Shown here: piece after piece, positions 33,907-42,109 of the stretch
Layout: each line of letters opens with the position of its first letter
Numbering within the stretch: the first letter of the stretch is position 1
Assembly: GCF_018403185.1 (NCBI RefSeq)
Contig: NZ_BOSE01000006.1
Location: 186,001 to 250,000, forward strand
Origin: Paenibacillus montaniterrae
GTDB lineage: Bacteria; Bacillota; Bacilli; Paenibacillales; Paenibacillaceae
Direction: 5' to 3'
DNA: 64,000 nucleotides
Translations under genes and position numbers: made by a program
The notes under the pieces: generated by a model
The model's input: the letters and a program-made list of their open reading frames with translations, nothing else
Database searches by the model: none
What the model was told of the DNA's origin: nothing

Positions 33907-34674
33907 ATGTCTGTCTCTCTTGCTTTAGTTCCGATTGCACTGGCTATGAGACTCGTAATGGGTAAGAAAAATTTCGACAATTGGGTTCAATCCATGCAAT
34001 TCTCCATCCCTTCACTGTTTGAAAAAGAGTCAGAGCTTGCTCGAACCGTTCGCAAAGCCGGCTATGATTGTGAAAAATGGGGCAGCAGCTATAAAACACA
34101 TATCGATGGTGAAGATTTATTTTTCTTCTGGGAATTTTTAAATGGAAAGTGGGTTGCTGTTTTCGGAAAATATGACTCCAGGCAACATATAGAGCGGTTT
34201 ATTGCTAATGTTAATAGAGCAGCGGGGAAGCAAATGTTTGATGTTAGCACGCTTCAACAAAATGAGCTGAAAACAGGGAGTGCTGCGTTGCCAGCGACCA
34301 ACACAACAGCGGCCATGCTTCCGCAAGCCTTTCCTACTAACTTCCGAGATGGTGAGCTATTGTTTAAAACGTTAAAGGAGTTCGGCATTAATCCTGTACG
34401 CAATGGTTCGGTTATTACTTGTAAAATAGAAAATTCGCACCTGACATTTCGGCAATCAGGTGATCATCCGTTTCAAGTGGAAATACATAATGAGCCTGAT
34501 TTGCGAAAAATTTTTCAGTATTTATCTGATATCGACGACGATTATAAACGCTGCCTGCAGGAAGTTGTGTACAAAAAGCTAAAGGCCCGTGCTGAAGAAC
34601 GGAATATGACAATTGAGAGCGAGGAAGTTATGGAAGATAACTCGATCGTGTTGACCTTAAACATTGGGAGCTGA
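33907..34674 (+). CDS. Ycf35/DUF1257-like protein
   Basis: 255 residues from ATG 33907 (AGGAGG 7 nt upstream). The C-terminal 110 residues (FRDGELLFKTLKEFGINPV, DLRKIFQYLSDIDDDYKRC, then LKARAEERNMTIESEEVMED ending IVLTLNIG) have the form of DUF1257/Ycf35. The N-terminal part repeats a related pattern (FEKESELARTVRKAGYDCEKW, VFGKYDSRQHIERFIANV), so the protein may be an internal duplication. Ala/Thr-rich sequence links the halves. The assignment is by pattern and is less sure than for DUF2997. Its neighbours support it, since Ycf35, DUF2997 and Ycf46 genes are linked or co-occur elsewhere. Confidence 0.65.
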   Translation: MSVSLALVPIALAMRLVMGKKNFDNWVQSMQFSIPSLFEKESELARTVRKAGYDCEKWGSSYKTHIDGEDLFFFWEFLNGKWVAVFGKYDSRQHIERFIANVNRAAGKQMFDVSTLQQNELKTGSAALPATNTTAAMLPQAFPTNFRDGELLFKTLKEFGINPVRNGSVITCKIENSHLTFRQSGDHPFQVEIHNEPDLRKIFQYLSDIDDDYKRCLQEVVYKKLKARAEERNMTIESEEVMEDNSIVLTLNIGS

Positions 34675-34678
34675 CGAT

Positions 34679-35749
34679 ATGATTGAATATTCTACTCAAA
34701 AAATCTTTGAAATTTGTGAGAGTTATTCCTTTGACCGGTATTTTGTTGGAGATCGTATTCCAGAAAAAAAAATTATAAATGCGCGTTCCAAATACCCAGT
34801 TCCAGAAAATGTTCAAATATTGGCGTTGATTGACACTGCTCTTTGGAACAGCGGAAAAACTGGTATGGCTATTACAGACAGAGGATTATATTGGTACAAT
34901 GGTGGCCCGAGTAGCTCTGAAAAATCCTCTATTAGCTGGGAAGAATTCAGCGAAGTAATAATTTGGTCCTCTAAAGAAGATCGCATAGAAATAGGGGACA
35001 AAAGTTACTTTTTCATATATCCCCGAATCAACGATAAAGTAACTGAGTTGCTTGAAGAAATTCAATTTTATTTGCTCGGTTATGATGATGAGGATGAGGA
35101 CGAATATGATGATCTTTTATTAGACGATGACGAGGATGAAGACAACGCAATAACGATTAGTTTGTCTTTTGACGATTCTGATGATGATTTAACCGACAGC
35201 TCCACTGAGTGGATGATTGCGATTGCTGGTCAGCAATATGGACCTTATCAGTTGGATGTCATTCGCGACATGGTCCAAACAGGGCAGATTCAGCCTGCGA
35301 CTACTCATGTATGGACGGCCGGAATGGCGAATTGGGTTGAGTTTTTACAGCAGCCGGAAATGGCGGCGCTAGTAAGGCCGCAAGCTCCAGCTATGCCGCC
35401 AGTTCCTCCGCCTCCTCCTGTCCAGCCTGCTCCCCCTGCACAGCCAGCCCTCGATGCACTGTTTGCAGAGCCGGTACAAGCTGGCAATAGTAGCGTTGAT
35501 GGTTCGCTAATAGATTTTAATCAAGCGACAGAGGAGCAATTGCAGGAGCTGCCTGGGATCGGAATTATAGGAGCTAAGCGGATTGTGCAGGAACGCGGTT
35601 CTATTGGCGGGTTCCAGTCAGCTGAGCAAGTCGGTGAACTGCTTGGGTTAAAGCCGCATCAGGTCAATAAGCTGAAAAGCAAGGCTGTCTTCCGTCCTAT
35701 TACTATCACTCCTATTCATCGCGGCGGTGGCCGTATGGTTGACTATTAA
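34679..35749 (+). CDS. PH-like, GYF_2 and helix-hairpin-helix adaptor protein
   Basis: 356 residues from ATG 34679 (GGGAG 8 nt upstream, overlapping the previous gene's end). Residues about 45-130 look like a bacterial PH-like domain (GMAITDRGLYWYNG; SWEEFSEVIIW). A very acidic stretch follows (about 136-155). Then come a GYF_2 domain (178-231: WMIAIAGQQYGPYQLDVI, TAGMANWVEF), a Pro-rich linker with PVPPPPPVQPAPPAQP, and a ComEA-type HhH pair (279-338: NQATEEQLQELPGIG, AKRIVQERG) that binds DNA in other proteins. The mix suggests a scaffold that joins partners to nucleic acid. It ends 2 nt before the radical SAM gene. Confidence 0.8.
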   Translation: MIEYSTQKIFEICESYSFDRYFVGDRIPEKKIINARSKYPVPENVQILALIDTALWNSGKTGMAITDRGLYWYNGGPSSSEKSSISWEEFSEVIIWSSKEDRIEIGDKSYFFIYPRINDKVTELLEEIQFYLLGYDDEDEDEYDDLLLDDDEDEDNAITISLSFDDSDDDLTDSSTEWMIAIAGQQYGPYQLDVIRDMVQTGQIQPATTHVWTAGMANWVEFLQQPEMAALVRPQAPAMPPVPPPPPVQPAPPAQPALDALFAEPVQAGNSSVDGSLIDFNQATEEQLQELPGIGIIGAKRIVQERGSIGGFQSAEQVGELLGLKPHQVNKLKSKAVFRPITITPIHRGGGRMVDY

Positions 35750-35751
35750 TT

Positions 35752-36348
35752 ATGGCACTGCGAATACATCAATTTATTCCGTCAACGAAAGTCGAGGGAC
35801 CGGGCATCCGTGCTTGCTTGCAAGTACAAGGCTGCCCGATCCATTGCCCAGGCTGTGCGGTTCCGTTTACTTGGAACGAATCTGGCGGATTTACAGTAGA
35901 AGTGGAAGAGCTGGCAGAAAAAATTTTACATGGCCCTAAAGTAGAAGGAATTACGTTTTTGGGAGGAGAGCCCTTTGCACAGGCTGGTGAGTTGGCTCGG
36001 CTTGCTGCTATTTTAAAGCAGGAAGGGCTTTCCGTTATGACGTTCACCGGGTATGTGCTGGAGGAGCTTCTTAACTCCAATGATCCAGGCATTCTAAAGC
36101 TAATCGAGCTAACTGATCTGCTTATAGACGGACCGTTCAAGCAGGAGCTGCTCGATACAAGCCGCCCTTGGGTTGGCTCTTCCAATCAAAGATATCATTT
36201 TTTAAGCGAGCGATATTGCGAGCTTGAAGATCAGCTTCCTAATATCGGGAACCGCTTGGAGGTACGGCTGTCTCCCGACGGCAGAGTAGCTGTGAACGGT
36301 CTTGCCAAGAAGGCTGATTTAGAGGCATTGTTCAAGGAGCTGCTATAG
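35752..36348 (+). CDS. Radical SAM protein, NrdG/activase-like
   Basis: 198 residues. The CxxxCxxC cluster motif is CPIHCPGC (Cys 28, 32, 35), followed by ITFLGGEPFAQ, the SAM-binding GGE motif. Small size, the VEGPGIRACLQVQGC start and the lack of extra Cys motifs fit the activating-enzyme group that includes anaerobic NrdG. No glycyl-radical reductase gene is near, so its target is more likely one of the operon's own proteins (inference). It is the last gene of the operon; only 16 nt separate it from the converging WYL gene, and no terminator is visible. Confidence 0.88.
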   Translation: MALRIHQFIPSTKVEGPGIRACLQVQGCPIHCPGCAVPFTWNESGGFTVEVEELAEKILHGPKVEGITFLGGEPFAQAGELARLAAILKQEGLSVMTFTGYVLEELLNSNDPGILKLIELTDLLIDGPFKQELLDTSRPWVGSSNQRYHFLSERYCELEDQLPNIGNRLEVRLSPDGRVAVNGLAKKADLEALFKELL

Positions 36349-36364
36349 GCATCACACAATATGA

Positions 36365-37291
36365 TCATGGCTCTTCATGTTGTTTGTGGAAATTCAGCGC
36401 TACATACCTTCCTTGTATTTCCTGAAGTTTGCCAAGCAACGCTTCTTTAAGCTCTGGCGGAGACAGCACGACTACCTTGGCCCCATAGCTCAGCACAACA
36501 GACAAGGCGTAGTCTTCACTGTAAAACACGGTTTGCACGTCAATATAGTCTCCTTCATAGCTGCATTGATCGGCAAACTGCTCCGAAACGCGCGGCTCGG
36601 CGGATTTATCGAATCGCAGATGAGCATAAATGCCAAGCGGCTTATCCTGTTCTTCGTCAGCAGTATAGACCGCTCTTGGCTGGAACAACTCGTCCGATAC
36701 TTGAAGAGCCTTCATCCTTGAAATGCGAAATAGACGGCTCGCTGAGCGAGTCAAGCAATAGCCTTCGACATACCAGACGCCGCGCTCCCATAGCAGGCGA
36801 TATGGTTCCAGCTGGCGCTCGGTAATGGCGCCAGCCGCATTTTGATAGGTAAAGGCAATCATACGCTTCTGTTGTATCGCATAATAAATGTCGCGAACCA
36901 CCGCTTTGTCGGCTTGTGACGTACTGGCATCGAGCAGCAAATCATGAGCGGCTTCCGAACTGGACAGCTTGGGATGGAGACTGCCCAGCTTGTCCTTTAA
37001 TAGTGTAAATTTATCTCCGACCGCTCCTTCCACCCCTTGCAGCAGCTGGTAAATGACCGAGAAGTCCTGCACCGTAAATTGCTGCTTGGTTAAGAAAAAG
37101 CTGTCCATAAGCTCAAACCCGCCATCTGCTCCTGTGTAGGAAACGACCGGTATGCCGGCCTGGTTGATCAGTTCAATTTCCCGATAAATTGTTCTTGTCG
37201 ACACCTCGAAGCGCGCGGCTAAATCGGAGGCCCTCACCCGTTTTTTAGCCATTAGCTCTAGTGTGATCGCCAGCATACGATGCAGCTTCAT
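36365..37291 (-). CDS. WYL-domain transcriptional regulator (YafY/DeoR type)
   Basis: 308 residues. The N-terminal winged helix is VRASDLAARFEVSTRTIYRE. The central WYL domain (about 140-230) has RQLEPYRLLWERGVWYVEGY, where the usual W-Y-L triad is recognisable, and a WCX-like C-terminal extension follows. Such proteins bind small ligands or nucleic acid signals and often control stress or catabolic genes. It converges on the AAA operon, and the epoxide hydrolase gene lies upstream on the same strand. That gene is its more likely target, since an inverted repeat lies before it (38644-38670). Confidence 0.88.
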   Translation of the reverse strand: MKLHRMLAITLELMAKKRVRASDLAARFEVSTRTIYREIELINQAGIPVVSYTGADGGFELMDSFFLTKQQFTVQDFSVIYQLLQGVEGAVGDKFTLLKDKLGSLHPKLSSSEAAHDLLLDASTSQADKAVVRDIYYAIQQKRMIAFTYQNAAGAITERQLEPYRLLWERGVWYVEGYCLTRSASRLFRISRMKALQVSDELFQPRAVYTADEEQDKPLGIYAHLRFDKSAEPRVSEQFADQCSYEGDYIDVQTVFYSEDYALSVVLSYGAKVVVLSPPELKEALLGKLQEIQGRYVALNFHKQHEEP

Positions 37292-37421
37292 GCCCTCACC
37301 TCTTTATCCATCCTAGTAGCCCTATTTCTTCAGCATACCAAATCAAGCTGGACGAGTCGAACGAAGCCAATATAGCTGCATTAGCGTTAATGGATCGTTC
37401 TGGTAATAAAAAGCTTTATGC

Positions 37422-38597
37422 CTAGCTAAGGCTGCGGAAAAACTGCCTCAAATCCTTTACAAATTGTGCAGGCTGCTCCATCGCGAAGAAATGTCCGCCT
37501 TCCGCTGCTTCTGTCCAATGCATAATGTTGTGATCCTTTTCTGCGAGGCGGCGAACCGACATATCATGCGATGTCGATACAAGCACGCCTGTCGGCACGG
37601 TTCCTTTTTCTTTAGGTGCCCAAGCCATCGGATCGTGCATCGACTCATAATAAACTTGCGCCGATGACCATGCCGTTCCACTGAACCAATATAAGCTGAC
37701 ATTGCTCAGCATTCGATCTCGATCAATCACTGCTTCTGGCATTGCTTCCTCAGGCGCGGTCCACTGTTTAAATATTTCAGCAATCCATGCCAGCTGGCTG
37801 ACAGGGGAATCATGCAGCCCGTAGGCTAGTGTATTCGGACTTTTCGATTGAATTTGCATGTAGCCGTCATTAAAGCTTTCCATCCGCGACAAACGCTGCA
37901 GCTCTTCCTCGCTCAAGCCTTCCAGCTCGCCTTCTTCACCAGTTGGAAATGTAAACATCGCGTTCATATGAACCCCCACTAGGCGCTCCGGTGCTTGCTT
38001 TCCCATTTCAGGCGCAATAAAGGCTCCTGTATCGCCGCCCTGCACGCCAAAATGCTCGTAGCCTAATCGGCTCATCAGCTCGAGAAATGCACCAGCCATG
38101 CGTGCCGGCGTCCAGCCGCTCTCCTGCAGCGGAGAGGAGAAGCCAAAGCCGGGGATGGACGGGATCACGAGATGGAACGCATCCTCAGCGCTGCCTCCGT
38201 GTGCGATAGGATTCGTGAGCGGCTCGATCACATAGAGAAACTCGATAAACGAGCCTGGCCAGCCATGAATGAGCATTAGCGGCTTGGCATTGGGCTCCTG
38301 CGAGCGAATATGAAGAAAATGAATGTTCTGCCCCTCTATCGTTGTTATATAATGCGGAAATTGGTTGAAGAACGCTTCCTGCTTGCGCCAATCAAATTGA
38401 TGCTGCCAGTAGGCTGCCAGCTCCTGCAAATAGGCCAGCGGCACTCCCCGCTCCCAGCCTGTATCTACTAATTGCGGATAGCGGCTGCGGTCAAGCCTCC
38501 GCTTTAAATCATCAATGTCCTCCTGTGAAACATGAACACGGAATGGTTGGATACGTTCATCATTTAATTTGTGCTGAGCTTGATAAATATCGTTCAT
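37422..38597 (-). CDS. Epoxide hydrolase with EHN domain
   Basis: 391 residues. The N-terminal EHN domain (PFRVHVSQEDIDDLKRRLDR, TGWERGVPLAYLQELAAYW) wraps an alpha/beta-hydrolase core with HGWPGSF (oxyanion hole), the nucleophile Asp in QGGDTGAF (about 190) and the catalytic His in GGHFFAMEQP near residue 370. Members open epoxides, as in microsomal epoxide hydrolase and insect juvenile-hormone hydrolase. The physiological substrate is unknown. There is a good start with ribosome site AAGGAGC upstream. Confidence 0.9.
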   Translation of the reverse strand: MNDIYQAQHKLNDERIQPFRVHVSQEDIDDLKRRLDRSRYPQLVDTGWERGVPLAYLQELAAYWQHQFDWRKQEAFFNQFPHYITTIEGQNIHFLHIRSQEPNAKPLMLIHGWPGSFIEFLYVIEPLTNPIAHGGSAEDAFHLVIPSIPGFGFSSPLQESGWTPARMAGAFLELMSRLGYEHFGVQGGDTGAFIAPEMGKQAPERLVGVHMNAMFTFPTGEEGELEGLSEEELQRLSRMESFNDGYMQIQSKSPNTLAYGLHDSPVSQLAWIAEIFKQWTAPEEAMPEAVIDRDRMLSNVSLYWFSGTAWSSAQVYYESMHDPMAWAPKEKGTVPTGVLVSTSHDMSVRRLAEKDHNIMHWTEAAEGGHFFAMEQPAQFVKDLRQFFRSLS

Positions 38598-38643
38598 AGT
38601 CTTGCTCCTTTCAAATTTAGATCCATGAACAAAATAGCACAGT

Positions 38644-38670
38644 AATTATGACAAAAAGCTTGTCATAATT
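38644..38670. promoter_or_regulatory. 10-bp inverted repeat upstream of the epoxide hydrolase gene
   Basis: AATTATGACA (38644-38653) and TGTCATAATT (38661-38670) are exact reverse complements separated by 7 nt, 47-73 nt upstream of the start. The form is that of a dimeric repressor site; there is no T-run and no gene end here, so a terminator is unlikely. Confidence 0.55.
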
Positions 38671-38767
38671 AAAAATAATAGGCTTGCAACATAACGAGCT
38701 TTGATTAAGGTAGCAATAATTGACTGCATAATCATCATATGGAATGATAAAGTGGGTGATAAAAATA

Positions 38768-39037
38768 ATGGAAATAAATGAAAAGGATACAGGACTCGGA
38801 GCAAAGGAGCAAGACTCTGCATCCCTGTCAGAGGAATGCACAGCGAGCGGCAAAGGCGGCCCTCGCGCAGGAGCAGGTCGAAAGCCGATAGGTGTGACTC
38901 GAAAAATATCGCTTACCTTGCCGCAGCCGTATTGGGATGAAATCGATCGATGCTGCTCTAAGGGCGACTACTCTATATCCGAGGTGCTTAGAGAAATTAT
39001 TGAGGACTATCTTCAGCAAGCAGATCTTCTGCAATAA
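38768..39037 (+). CDS. Small ribbon-helix-helix-like protein
   Basis: 89 residues from ATG 38768 (GGGTGAT 7 nt upstream). The sequence GGPRAGAGRKPIGVTRKISL, then TLPQPYWDEIDRCCSK and SISEVLREIIEDYLQ, has the beta-strand plus two-helix form of CopG/MetJ-like DNA-binding proteins. The N-terminal 35 residues are polar and probably disordered. The next gene starts 21 nt later, so the pair is likely co-transcribed. It could regulate its own operon; no toxin is seen. Confidence 0.65.
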   Translation: MEINEKDTGLGAKEQDSASLSEECTASGKGGPRAGAGRKPIGVTRKISLTLPQPYWDEIDRCCSKGDYSISEVLREIIEDYLQQADLLQ

Positions 39038-39058
39038 ATTATGAGGGAGGTTATGAAC

Positions 39059-39859
39059 ATGATCCTGCAATTAAAAAATGGCGAAATTTATTATGATACA
39101 GCAGGCAGCGGAGAGGCTGTTATTTTAATGCATGGCAACTTTAACGATCATCAAATATGGAACGAGCAGCTTCCTGCTCTTGCTGAGCATTATCAAGTGA
39201 TACGTTACGACTTGCGGGGTTACGGCCGTTCCAGCACGCCTGAGGCTGCATTTTCCAATGTTGCAGATCTAAAAGCGCTAATCGACGAGTTGGCGCTCGC
39301 TCAAGTTCATCTCGTTGGCTCCTCGTCAGGCGGCGGAGCAGCGATAGATTTTGCATTGGAATTTCCTCAACTGGTGCGAAGCCTTACATTGGTTGCGCCT
39401 TCCGTTAACGGCAATCGCTATCCATGGCGGATGACTTGGCAAGCGATCAAAAACTATAATGCCGTGAAGCGCAAAGGCCGTGAGCAAGCGATAGAAGCTT
39501 TTATTAGCAATCCATTCTGGCAATATTTTTTTCCTGCTGAAAGCAAGGGAGCAGCCCGTATGAAGGTTTTGCACAATGTTAGAAACAGCAGCAACTTCTA
39601 CCGCTTCCCGCCGGCACTTTCTGCTGCGGTGAAGCCATACGCATTTAACAGATTGCGGGAGATTAAGGTGCCGGCGCTGATCATCGTATCAGATCAAGAC
39701 CATCCCTTTAACCTTAAAACTGCCGAGACGCTGCATGCCAATATAGAAAACTGTTCCAAAATCGTAATGCCTGGCTGCAGCCATCTCCCGTTTGTCGAGG
39801 AGCCAGCAGCATTCAATCAAATGGTTTTGGATTTTCTTTCGCAGCAGCGCCTTCGTTGA
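39059..39859 (+). CDS. Alpha/beta hydrolase
   Basis: 266 residues from ATG 39059 (GGGAGG 8 nt upstream; earlier ATGs are too close to or before it). The oxyanion-hole motif is MHGNFND (24-30), the nucleophile Ser 89 lies in VGSSSGG, the acid is in VSDQDHPF, and the His is in CSHLPFVEEP. The DLRGYGRS strand-loop is typical of the haloperoxidase/esterase-like group. The substrate is unknown. It is probably co-transcribed with the RHH-like protein. Confidence 0.85.
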   Translation: MILQLKNGEIYYDTAGSGEAVILMHGNFNDHQIWNEQLPALAEHYQVIRYDLRGYGRSSTPEAAFSNVADLKALIDELALAQVHLVGSSSGGGAAIDFALEFPQLVRSLTLVAPSVNGNRYPWRMTWQAIKNYNAVKRKGREQAIEAFISNPFWQYFFPAESKGAARMKVLHNVRNSSNFYRFPPALSAAVKPYAFNRLREIKVPALIIVSDQDHPFNLKTAETLHANIENCSKIVMPGCSHLPFVEEPAAFNQMVLDFLSQQRLR

Positions 39860-39868
39860 GCAGATGAT

Positions 39869-40255
39869 TCAGCCGATATGGTGAATTGCAGTCGCTACTA
39901 CGAATAGAAAAAGAGCCATGGATGCATTTATGAGCTCCATCAGCATAAGTGAGCGGGACATTTTGGTCGGAGACTTCGGAAAAACGCCTGCTAAATCGAG
40001 GGCATAAACGAGAAAATATAATACGGCAATGACTTGTGCCATTAAAACAGATTGATCGTGGGAAATTAACAAGAAATAGCATGTTATATACGAGGTTATG
40101 CCAAGCAGAATGAGAAACAGATTAAATCCCCAAAACAGACCGCCTCTTAAATGCGAAAAATCTCTGTTCTCAATTGGCCCTCCCGGCACTAAAACTGTCA
40201 GTAATGTCGCATTTAAAAATAGGAGTATGCTTGCTATAATCATAAGCTCCTGCAT
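39869..40255 (-). CDS. Four-span membrane protein of unknown function
   Basis: 128 residues with hydrophobic segments at about 3-24, 42-66, 72-90 and 102-124. Between the first two is a polar loop, PGGPIENRDFSHLRGG. I do not recognise a family. A GGGAAGAG stretch precedes ATG 40255; an ATG four codons later with CAGGAG is also possible. It converges with the hydrolase gene, with 9 nt between stop codons. Confidence 0.6.
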   Translation of the reverse strand: MQELMIIASILLFLNATLLTVLVPGGPIENRDFSHLRGGLFWGFNLFLILLGITSYITCYFLLISHDQSVLMAQVIAVLYFLVYALDLAGVFPKSPTKMSRSLMLMELINASMALFLFVVATAIHHIG

Positions 40256-40353
40256 ATTGTCTTCTCTTCCCTTCGCTAATGTTTATGCCGAGCTTAACAT
40301 GAAGGGAAGTTCGTGTATTGTAAAAAATAAGCAGCCATTTACAACAATATAGA

Positions 40354-41151
40354 TTATTGCGGTCCATGCCAAAGGTAGTCAAGTGTTAGTTCAGGCAGCT
40401 GTTTTTCAAGCTGCTTGATCGTTTTTCCGGCAAATTTATGAGCGGCTTTAAGCAAATGTGATTGATCATAGTAGCGATGCTCCAGCCAATTTCTCCGCCC
40501 TTTCATCTCAACATGCTTTCTGAATTTCACAATATTGCCGTAGCTTTTGGGGGTGAGGCCGACGTCTTTTTTAAAGCCTCGTTCTAGTGTACTGACAGAA
40601 ACACGAAAATGGTGAGCCATCCTCACAATGCTCAGCTGCTCGCACTCCTGCTCCACATAAGCGAGCATCTCCTCTATTCGACTCGTATCCTTCTCGTCAA
40701 GCTCCTCCAGTTTGTAAAGCAGGTAATGATTAATGGCATAAAGAGTATCGTCGATGTCTGTTGAACCAATTAGTATGCGATACAGCTTGTCCAGGCCAGC
40801 ATCAACACATGCTGCTGGTACCATTTGCTCTGTTAATTGAATACCAGGGTATTGAAATAATTGCAGCAATCCCAGCGGAGTTAATGCGATGCCAATTTGA
40901 GTTAAATGTGAGCCATATTGCACATACTTCGCGCTTTTAATTTGACCAATTATAACTGAGTCGGGAATTACGGTTATCTGCTCTTGTTCCATCAACCTGT
41001 AGGCTGAACCATAGTTGAAAATAACATTGACATGACCTAGCGGCATAATCAAATCGTCCCTGTTGTCCTCAGCTAAAAAGTCGAAATCAACGACCCAAAT
41101 GTAGTCTACTAATTTGCGTAATGCATCTATAGGCCTAAAGGTACGAATCAT
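40354..41151 (-). CDS. AraC-family regulator with DUF6597-like N-terminus
   Basis: 265 residues. The N-terminal domain (FRPIDALRKLVDYIWVVDF, MPLGHVNVIFNYG, GIALTPLGLLQLF) is the type found in many AraC proteins that sense unknown small molecules. The C-terminal HTH pair is IVRMAHHFRVSVSTLERGFK and a less regular second unit, YYDQSHLLKAAHKFAGKTIK. Second-HTH degeneracy is common in this subgroup. It lies upstream of, and on the same strand as, the four-span protein, and is divergent from the small membrane protein at 41270. Confidence 0.83.
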   Translation of the reverse strand: MIRTFRPIDALRKLVDYIWVVDFDFLAEDNRDDLIMPLGHVNVIFNYGSAYRLMEQEQITVIPDSVIIGQIKSAKYVQYGSHLTQIGIALTPLGLLQLFQYPGIQLTEQMVPAACVDAGLDKLYRILIGSTDIDDTLYAINHYLLYKLEELDEKDTSRIEEMLAYVEQECEQLSIVRMAHHFRVSVSTLERGFKKDVGLTPKSYGNIVKFRKHVEMKGRRNWLEHRYYDQSHLLKAAHKFAGKTIKQLEKQLPELTLDYLWHGPQ

Positions 41152-41240
41152 TTATCGGCTCCTTCAATTTGTAAATGGAATTTTAGACAATTTCATGAAA
41201 AAATCTCTATTCAAATAGTGACAATTTTGTTACAATGTAT

Positions 41241-41254
41241 AGGAAATATTTCCT
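41241..41254. promoter_or_regulatory. 14-bp palindrome before the small membrane protein gene
   Basis: AGGAAATATTTCCT is a perfect palindrome 16 nt upstream of the start, just after the likely promoter. It could be an operator. It also partly covers the ribosome site region. Confidence 0.4.
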
Positions 41255-41269
41255 AAGGAGGTGTTAGAA

Positions 41270-41599
41270 TTGTCAGCATCAAGAATTTTGAAATGGGTAA
41301 CAGGATCGTTTGAGCTTATTTTGGCCATACCTCTAATTGGTGGGACCCTTGTCATTTCAAGCGGATATACTGTTTTAGGATTGATGTTTATCCTTCATAT
41401 TGTAACCCTGGTACTATCGAGCAAGAACAGAGAGCCAATGTACGGATCTATACTAGGTATTATTACTTCACTCCTGGCGTGGATTCCGCTAGTAGGATGG
41501 ATTTTGCATCTACTTACTGCAATCTTCCTAATGGTTACTGCCGCTCAAAAGCCAAGAGCTGCAGTTGCTCCGCCACCACCGCCACCATTCGGTACATAA
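41270..41599 (+). CDS. Small membrane protein with Pro-rich tail
   Basis: 109 residues from TTG 41270, which has AGGAGG 8 nt upstream; the GTG at 41261 lies inside that site. Three or four hydrophobic segments (about 7-25, 30-46, 54-70, 72-90) are followed by a short cytoplasmic tail with six Pro in a row (VAPPPPPPFGT). No family is recognised; it resembles DUF4064-like small membrane proteins in layout. A strong terminator follows. Confidence 0.65.
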   Translation: MSASRILKWVTGSFELILAIPLIGGTLVISSGYTVLGLMFILHIVTLVLSSKNREPMYGSILGIITSLLAWIPLVGWILHLLTAIFLMVTAAQKPRAAVAPPPPPPFGT

Positions 41600-41612
41600 G
41601 CTTTTTGTATGC

Positions 41613-41646
41613 AAAAAACGTCTCTTGTTTAAGAGACGTTTTTTTG
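41613..41646 (+). terminator. Terminator after the small membrane protein gene
   Basis: AAAAAACGTCTCTT, GTTT loop, AAGAGACGTTTTTTT. It is a perfect stem with a T-run, and its A-run on the left makes it work for the minus strand as well, where the 41-residue gene at 41682 ends. Confidence 0.92.
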
Positions 41647-41681
41647 TGTTAGGTTTAGACCTTTGAGCAAATGATTGCAGA

Positions 41682-41807
41682 CTACAGTGTATTGAGCAGG
41701 TACGAGGTTCCGATCATTAGCCCAAGCACAACGCCAGCTATTAAAGACCATTTAACCGTTGTTCTCCACTCTGTACTTCCGATTACAAAGTAATGTTTGA
41801 ATTTCAT
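41682..41807 (-). CDS. 41-residue single-span membrane protein
   Basis: A short frame from ATG 41807 to TAG 41682-41684, beginning MKFKHYFVIGSTEWRTTVKW and continuing into the hydrophobic span SLIAGVVLGLMIGTSYLL. Ribosome site AGGTGAG is 4-5 nt upstream, and the shared terminator at 41613-41646 lies downstream. A good start site, a basic N-terminus, one membrane span and a terminator together support a real small gene. The function is unknown. Confidence 0.6.
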   Translation of the reverse strand: MKFKHYFVIGSTEWRTTVKWSLIAGVVLGLMIGTSYLLNTL

Positions 41808-42109
41808 TGGCTCACCTCTTCGTCCATTTATTGTAAATCATAACAACAATTTCGAGCATTCGCAACACATTTGGCTTTGCAGCAAGCAGTTTTTGCAACA
41901 GGCGGATATTTGCTCCCTCTCCAGACCGATTTTGCGCTCCGACTACCGACCAGCCGAGAAGCCTACCTCTAGCCTGATTTTTCCATTTGCGGAATCACAT
42001 ACAATTAAGAAAACTAGCTAGAAGCGGCATACCAATCAGGCATTAGCAGGATAAGCACAAGGGTCAGGGATGAGCCTGACTCAATTAACGATCGGAGGAG
42101 ATGTAAGAA
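41808..42109. other. Spacer upstream of the ABC exporter operon
   Basis: No gene is seen in these 302 nt. A small hairpin GTCAGG...CCTGAC (42063-42080) lies 30 nt before the exporter start and could affect its translation or be chance. Confidence 0.4.

Noticed and set aside
35752..36348. Anaerobic ribonucleotide reductase activase nrdG
   Set aside because: No nrdD lies nearby and the operon context is different; the radical SAM motif alone does not prove this role.
31991..37291. Reading the AAA operon plus WYL regulator as a phage defence island
   Set aside because: WYL regulators do mark some defence loci, but no nuclease, methylase, toxin or mobile-element gene is present, and the WYL gene converges on the operon.
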